NCBI GenBank assembly: GCA_020628265.1
Contig: JAHDFG010000085.1
Span: forward strand, 1-8,381
Reading direction: 5' to 3'
DNA from: Pseudooctadecabacter sp.
GTDB taxonomy: Bacteria > Pseudomonadota > Alphaproteobacteria > Rhodobacterales > Rhodobacteraceae
Length of the DNA: 8,381 nt
How positions within the stretch are numbered: position 1 is the first letter of the stretch; the number at the start of each line of letters is the position of its first letter. Positions 6,232 through 8,381 of the stretch are shown here, piece after piece. The position numbers and the translations under genes were made by a program. The notes beneath the pieces were generated by a model, which ran no database searches, was not told where the DNA came from, and was given only the letters and a program-made list of their open reading frames with translations.

Positions 6232-6978
6232 TTAGTCTTCGTCGTCGCCATCATCGTCAGGCAGGTTAAAGAACGTGTCCGCGTCCGGCACAGAAGTATC
6301 TTCTTCTGGCTCGGGGGGCGTATCACCCAACGTGAAGGTCTCCAGCCCCGCCATCGCAGCCGGAATTTTCGGCTCGGTGTCCATGCCGAGGCTTTGCTCG
6401 GTGCTGACCAGCTTGCGACGCTCGTCATCGGACATCACGCCGCCCTCTTTGGCTTTCTTGGCGTTGGCCTTCTGCACGGCCGCGTCCAGTTCGGACTGTT
6501 TGCAAAGCCCCAAGGCAACCGGATCAATCGGTTCGATGTTGTTGATGTTCCAGTGCGTCCGCTCACGGATGGCCTGAATGGTGGGCTTTGTGGTACCGAC
6601 CAGTTTGGAAATCTGTCCGTCGCTCAGCTCAGGGTGGAATTTCACCAGCCAGTAGATCGACGCGGGGCGGTCCTGACGCTTGGACAGGGGCGTGTAACGC
6701 GGGCCGCGGCGCTTTTCTTCGCCGGCAGATGCGGGGTTATAGAGCAGCTTCAGCTTATGCGAAGGATCGGCTTCCGCCTTTGTGATCTCTTCCTGGGTCA
6801 GCTGTTTGTTGGCGATCGGGTCGAAGCCCTTAACGCCAGTGGCCACGTCGCCATCAGCGATGCCCTGCACCTCAAGCTCGTGCAGGCCACAGAAGTCCGC
6901 AATCTGCTTGAAGGTCATCGTTGTGTTGTCACACAGCCAGACGGCTGTGGCTTTGGCCATAATCGGTGTGCCAGCCAT
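6232..6978 (-). CDS. trcR: Cell-cycle transcriptional regulator TrcR (DUF1013)
   Basis: This 248-residue DUF1013 protein belongs to a family found in Alphaproteobacteria. In Caulobacter, TrcR was reported to associate with RNA polymerase and to affect cell-cycle transcription. The N-terminus MAKATAVWLCDNTTMTFKQI (7-26) and the helix-turn-helix-like DFCGLHELEVQGIADGDV (28-45) are diagnostic. A second helix-turn-helix-like region follows: ASIYWLVKFHPELSDGQISK (106-125), then LVGTTKPTIQAIRERTHWN (126-144). The C-terminus is a disordered, strongly acidic tail (221-248, ending DDDGDDED). ATG 6978 is chosen because AGGAG stands seven bases upstream; ATG 6960 would start at MAKATAV without such a site, and a TTG at 6996 is less likely. 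It is divergent from RNase T2 across 131 bases, and its own terminator follows. Any functional link with the methyltransferases downstream is unproven. Confidence 0.93.
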   Translation of the reverse strand: MAGTPIMAKATAVWLCDNTTMTFKQIADFCGLHELEVQGIADGDVATGVKGFDPIANKQLTQEEITKAEADPSHKLKLLYNPASAGEEKRRGPRYTPLSKRQDRPASIYWLVKFHPELSDGQISKLVGTTKPTIQAIRERTHWNINNIEPIDPVALGLCKQSELDAAVQKANAKKAKEGGVMSDDERRKLVSTEQSLGMDTEPKIPAAMAGLETFTLGDTPPEPEEDTSVPDADTFFNLPDDDGDDED

Positions 6979-7052
6979 GGTGTTTCTCCTATGCAATCGA
7001 CACGCCTCTCCCGCGCCCTTGAAGGGGCAGACCGTTTCAGGCCGGGTTCACG

Positions 7053-7080
7053 TTGTCGGGGAACTTGGGTCGTATATAGT
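7053..7080 (+). promoter_or_regulatory. Candidate promoter for RNase T2 gene
   Basis: TTGTCG (7053-7058) and TATAGT (7075-7080) are separated by 16 bases, a fair match to a sigma-70-type -35/-10 pair. A start near 7087 would give a leader of about 20 bases before the ATG at 7110. It lies in the divergent spacer with trcR; no convincing partner promoter for trcR was recognised. Confidence 0.45.
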
Positions 7081-7109
7081 CAGCCCGACGATCCAAGGAA
7101 AGACCCCAA

Positions 7110-7739
7110 ATGTTGCGTTTGATTGCCCTGCTGTCTGTTCTGGCCCTGCCAGCCAAGGCCCAACACACCGCCGGAGAGTTCGACTACTACGTGATGGCCC
7201 TGTCGTGGTCTCCCAGCTGGTGCGCGCTTGAAGGCGATTCCCGCGGGTCCCCGCAATGCGAGGACGATGCCGATTTTGGCTGGGTCCTGCACGGGCTTTG
7301 GCCGCAATATGAAAACGGCTGGCCAGCGGATTGCAGGCATTCCTATCGGAATCCGTCACGTGCAGACACCCGTGCGATGGCCGACCTTTTCGGCTCATCC
7401 GGGTCTGCTTGGCATCAATGGAATAAACACGGGTCTTGCAGCGGGCTGTCCCCAGACGACTTCTACGCGCTTTCCCGCGAGGCATACGGCCGGATCACAC
7501 GGCCTGAGGTGTTCCGACGTCTGGATGATCCTATCACCCTACCCGCCTCCCTAATCGAAGAGGCCTTCATTCGGGACAACCCGTTCCTGTCGCCAGACCA
7601 GATCACCATCACCTGCCGGTCAGGCCGTATCCAAGAGGCGCGTATCTGCCTGACCCGCGATTTGGAGCCCCGACGTTGCGGATCGGACGTGATCCGCGAT
7701 TGCAGCCTTGATGACGCGCTGTTTGATCCAGTGCGATGA
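7110..7739 (+). CDS. Secreted ribonuclease T2 family protein
   Basis: This 209-residue RNase T2-family protein is an endoribonuclease expected to cleave RNA through a 2',3'-cyclic phosphate, acting in the periplasm or outside the cell. A signal peptide covers residues 1-17 (hydrophobic core, AKA cleavage motif, mature from Q18). Active-site block I is FGWVLHGLWPQYENG (56-70) with H61. Block II is WHQWNKHGSC (101-110) with H102, K106 and H107. Eight cysteines (38, 50, 75, 110, 169, 180, 190, 198) allow four disulfides, consistent with export. An oddity is that block II normally reads HEW-x-KHG, but here the catalytic Glu is Gln103. I recall the same Gln in other roseobacter homologs, so it may be lineage-wide rather than a defect. 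AAGGAA at 7095-7100 precedes the ATG. It stands alone, divergent from trcR. Confidence 0.93.
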   Translation: MLRLIALLSVLALPAKAQHTAGEFDYYVMALSWSPSWCALEGDSRGSPQCEDDADFGWVLHGLWPQYENGWPADCRHSYRNPSRADTRAMADLFGSSGSAWHQWNKHGSCSGLSPDDFYALSREAYGRITRPEVFRRLDDPITLPASLIEEAFIRDNPFLSPDQITITCRSGRIQEARICLTRDLEPRRCGSDVIRDCSLDDALFDPVR

Positions 7740-7773
7740 TACATGGCGCTGACCTTGGTGGTTTTTGACGTCA

Positions 7774-7808
7774 CCCCACCTCGGGGGGATTGGTGGGGAT
7801 AGCCCCAC
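7774..7808 (+). other. Overlapping alternative hairpins after RNase T2
   Basis: GGTGGGG (7792-7798) can pair with CCCCACC upstream (7774-7780, seven pairs), or its GTGGGG part can pair with CCCCAC downstream (7803-7808, six pairs, ATAG loop). The two folds exclude each other. There is no T tract, so this is not a normal intrinsic terminator; it may stabilise the 3' end of the RNase T2 mRNA. The remainder of spacer 7740-7927 shows an AT-rich stretch (7861-7890) that could hold a promoter for the next gene. Confidence 0.35.
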
Positions 7809-7891
7809 TTGGCAAACAATGTGAAACCGCTACATTCCTCTTCATTGAACCAAAGCACCCCGTATTTTCAGGTGCGATCAATATTTTGAAC

Positions 7892-7914
7892 GGGCGCTTT
7901 TCGCCCTTATTTTA
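7892..7914 (+). terminator. Terminator-like hairpin directly before the last gene
   Basis: GGGCG (7892-7896) pairs with CGCCC (7902-7906) around CTTTT, followed by TTATTTTA. The AGGAGG ribosome site (7917-7922) comes right after. No room remains for a promoter between the hairpin and the ATG at 7928. If the downstream gene has its own promoter it must lie upstream, making this a leader hairpin or attenuator; otherwise it ends read-through from RNase T2. Confidence 0.5.
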
Positions 7915-7927
7915 GCAGGAGGTGCGC

Positions 7928-8381
7928 ATGTTTTTGCACACGAAGGCCGATCATGGCCAATTGAAGTCACGTCTTACGCGGTGCCGCCAGATGGTGTCCC
8001 TTATTGAACAGGATATCGCTGCGGCCTCGGACGACATCAAACACGTCACGGAAAACTGGGTGCCGATGTGGGTCGACACCGGCAACAATGTCACGTCCGA
8101 TTGCGCGCACCTGCGTGCCCAGCGGGCCATTGGGTTTGACGGCACGTTGATGTGGTTCATCAAACACCCCGACAAGAAATACGGCTACCATTCCACCGAA
8201 ATCTGCCCCTTTAAGGCCTTCGAGGATGCCCGCGACGCGTGGCGCCGTCGGGCCGAGGTTCGGGCGGAATGGGACAGGGTCGAGAAGATTGCGGCTGACC
8301 TTCTGGCAGGTCGCAAGGCGTTCTCGGTGACCCGCGCGGATGCCCATGCATCGCCGCTGTGTTCTGCGGGGATTGACGGCT
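7928..8381 (+). CDS. Unrecognised protein, 3' end outside window
   Basis: An open frame begins at ATG 7928 with an ideal AGGAGG (7917-7922) five bases upstream and runs off the right edge (151 complete codons seen). I do not recognise the family. The N-terminus is hydrophilic with no signal peptide or membrane segment: a probable helix at residues 10-40 (LKSRLTRCRQMVSLIEQDIA), then a Trp-rich middle with WVPMWVD (44-50) and LMWFIKHPDKKYGYH (74-88). A long charged helix with many Arg/Glu follows (about 96-130, AFEDARDAWRRRAEVRAEWD). Cysteines at 19, 59, 93 and 145 are scattered with no metal-site pattern. Codon use looks like that of its neighbours, so it is probably native. The function cannot be assigned. 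A structure-prone leader precedes it. Confidence 0.8.
   Translation, partial: MFLHTKADHGQLKSRLTRCRQMVSLIEQDIAAASDDIKHVTENWVPMWVDTGNNVTSDCAHLRAQRAIGFDGTLMWFIKHPDKKYGYHSTEICPFKAFEDARDAWRRRAEVRAEWDRVEKIAADLLAGRKAFSVTRADAHASPLCSAGIDG

Noticed and set aside
7016..7027. CCCTT-G-AAGGG dyad in the trcR/RNase T2 spacer
   Set aside because: A one-base loop cannot form an RNA hairpin, and the five-base arms are too short to call an operator without comparison.
6211..7122. Plus-strand open frame (303 codons) opposite trcR
   Set aside because: It starts inside the trcR terminator and runs over the RNase T2 promoter and start; the TrcR protein is clearly the real product.
7766..7773. Perfect palindrome TGACGTCA
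   Set aside because: A single 8-base palindrome is expected by chance at this scale, and it is not positioned at a recognisable promoter.

Overview
The window looks like a chromosomal segment of an alphaproteobacterium, most likely a marine Rhodobacterales (Roseobacter-group) member. Three things point there: a DUF1013/TrcR cell-cycle regulator (an alphaproteobacterial family), the dnaX-ybaB-recR cluster with alphaproteobacterial-style proteins, and a short palindromic intergenic element after recR of a kind I associate with Rhodobacteraceae. No mobile element, tRNA, rRNA or CRISPR array is visible. The assignment rests on recognition of protein families, not on a search.

Layout. Positions 1-703 (minus strand) hold the N-terminal part of an ankyrin-repeat protein that runs off the left edge. 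A divergent spacer leads to a plus-strand run: a small DUF202 membrane protein (913-1275), dnaX (1312-3072), ybaB/ebfC (3132-3476) and recR (3508-4101). The last three are the classic replication/recombination-repair cluster: clamp-loader ATPase, nucleoid-associated DNA-binding protein and recombination mediator. A strong bidirectional terminator (4225-4258) separates this run from the genes converging on it.

The minus-strand block 4278-6978 contains two tandem SAM-dependent methyltransferase paralogs of identical length (274 aa each, about 82% identical by my hand alignment, 226 of 274), then trcR (6232-6978) with its own terminator. Divergent from trcR is a secreted RNase T2 (7110-7739). 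Its active-site block carries Gln where the family normally has a catalytic Glu. The right edge holds the start of an unrecognised conserved-looking protein (7928 to beyond 8381), preceded by a hairpin plus T-rich tract placed directly before its Shine-Dalgarno sequence.

Most of the window is ordinary housekeeping chromosome. The points most worth following are the tandem methyltransferase pair, with a potential RBS-masking fold in the leader of the downstream copy; the Glu-to-Gln change in the RNase T2; the glycine-rich tract in DnaX, which resembles the processing site known in Caulobacter; and the attenuator-like hairpin in front of the last gene. I did not find convincing evidence of an entirely new multi-gene system.
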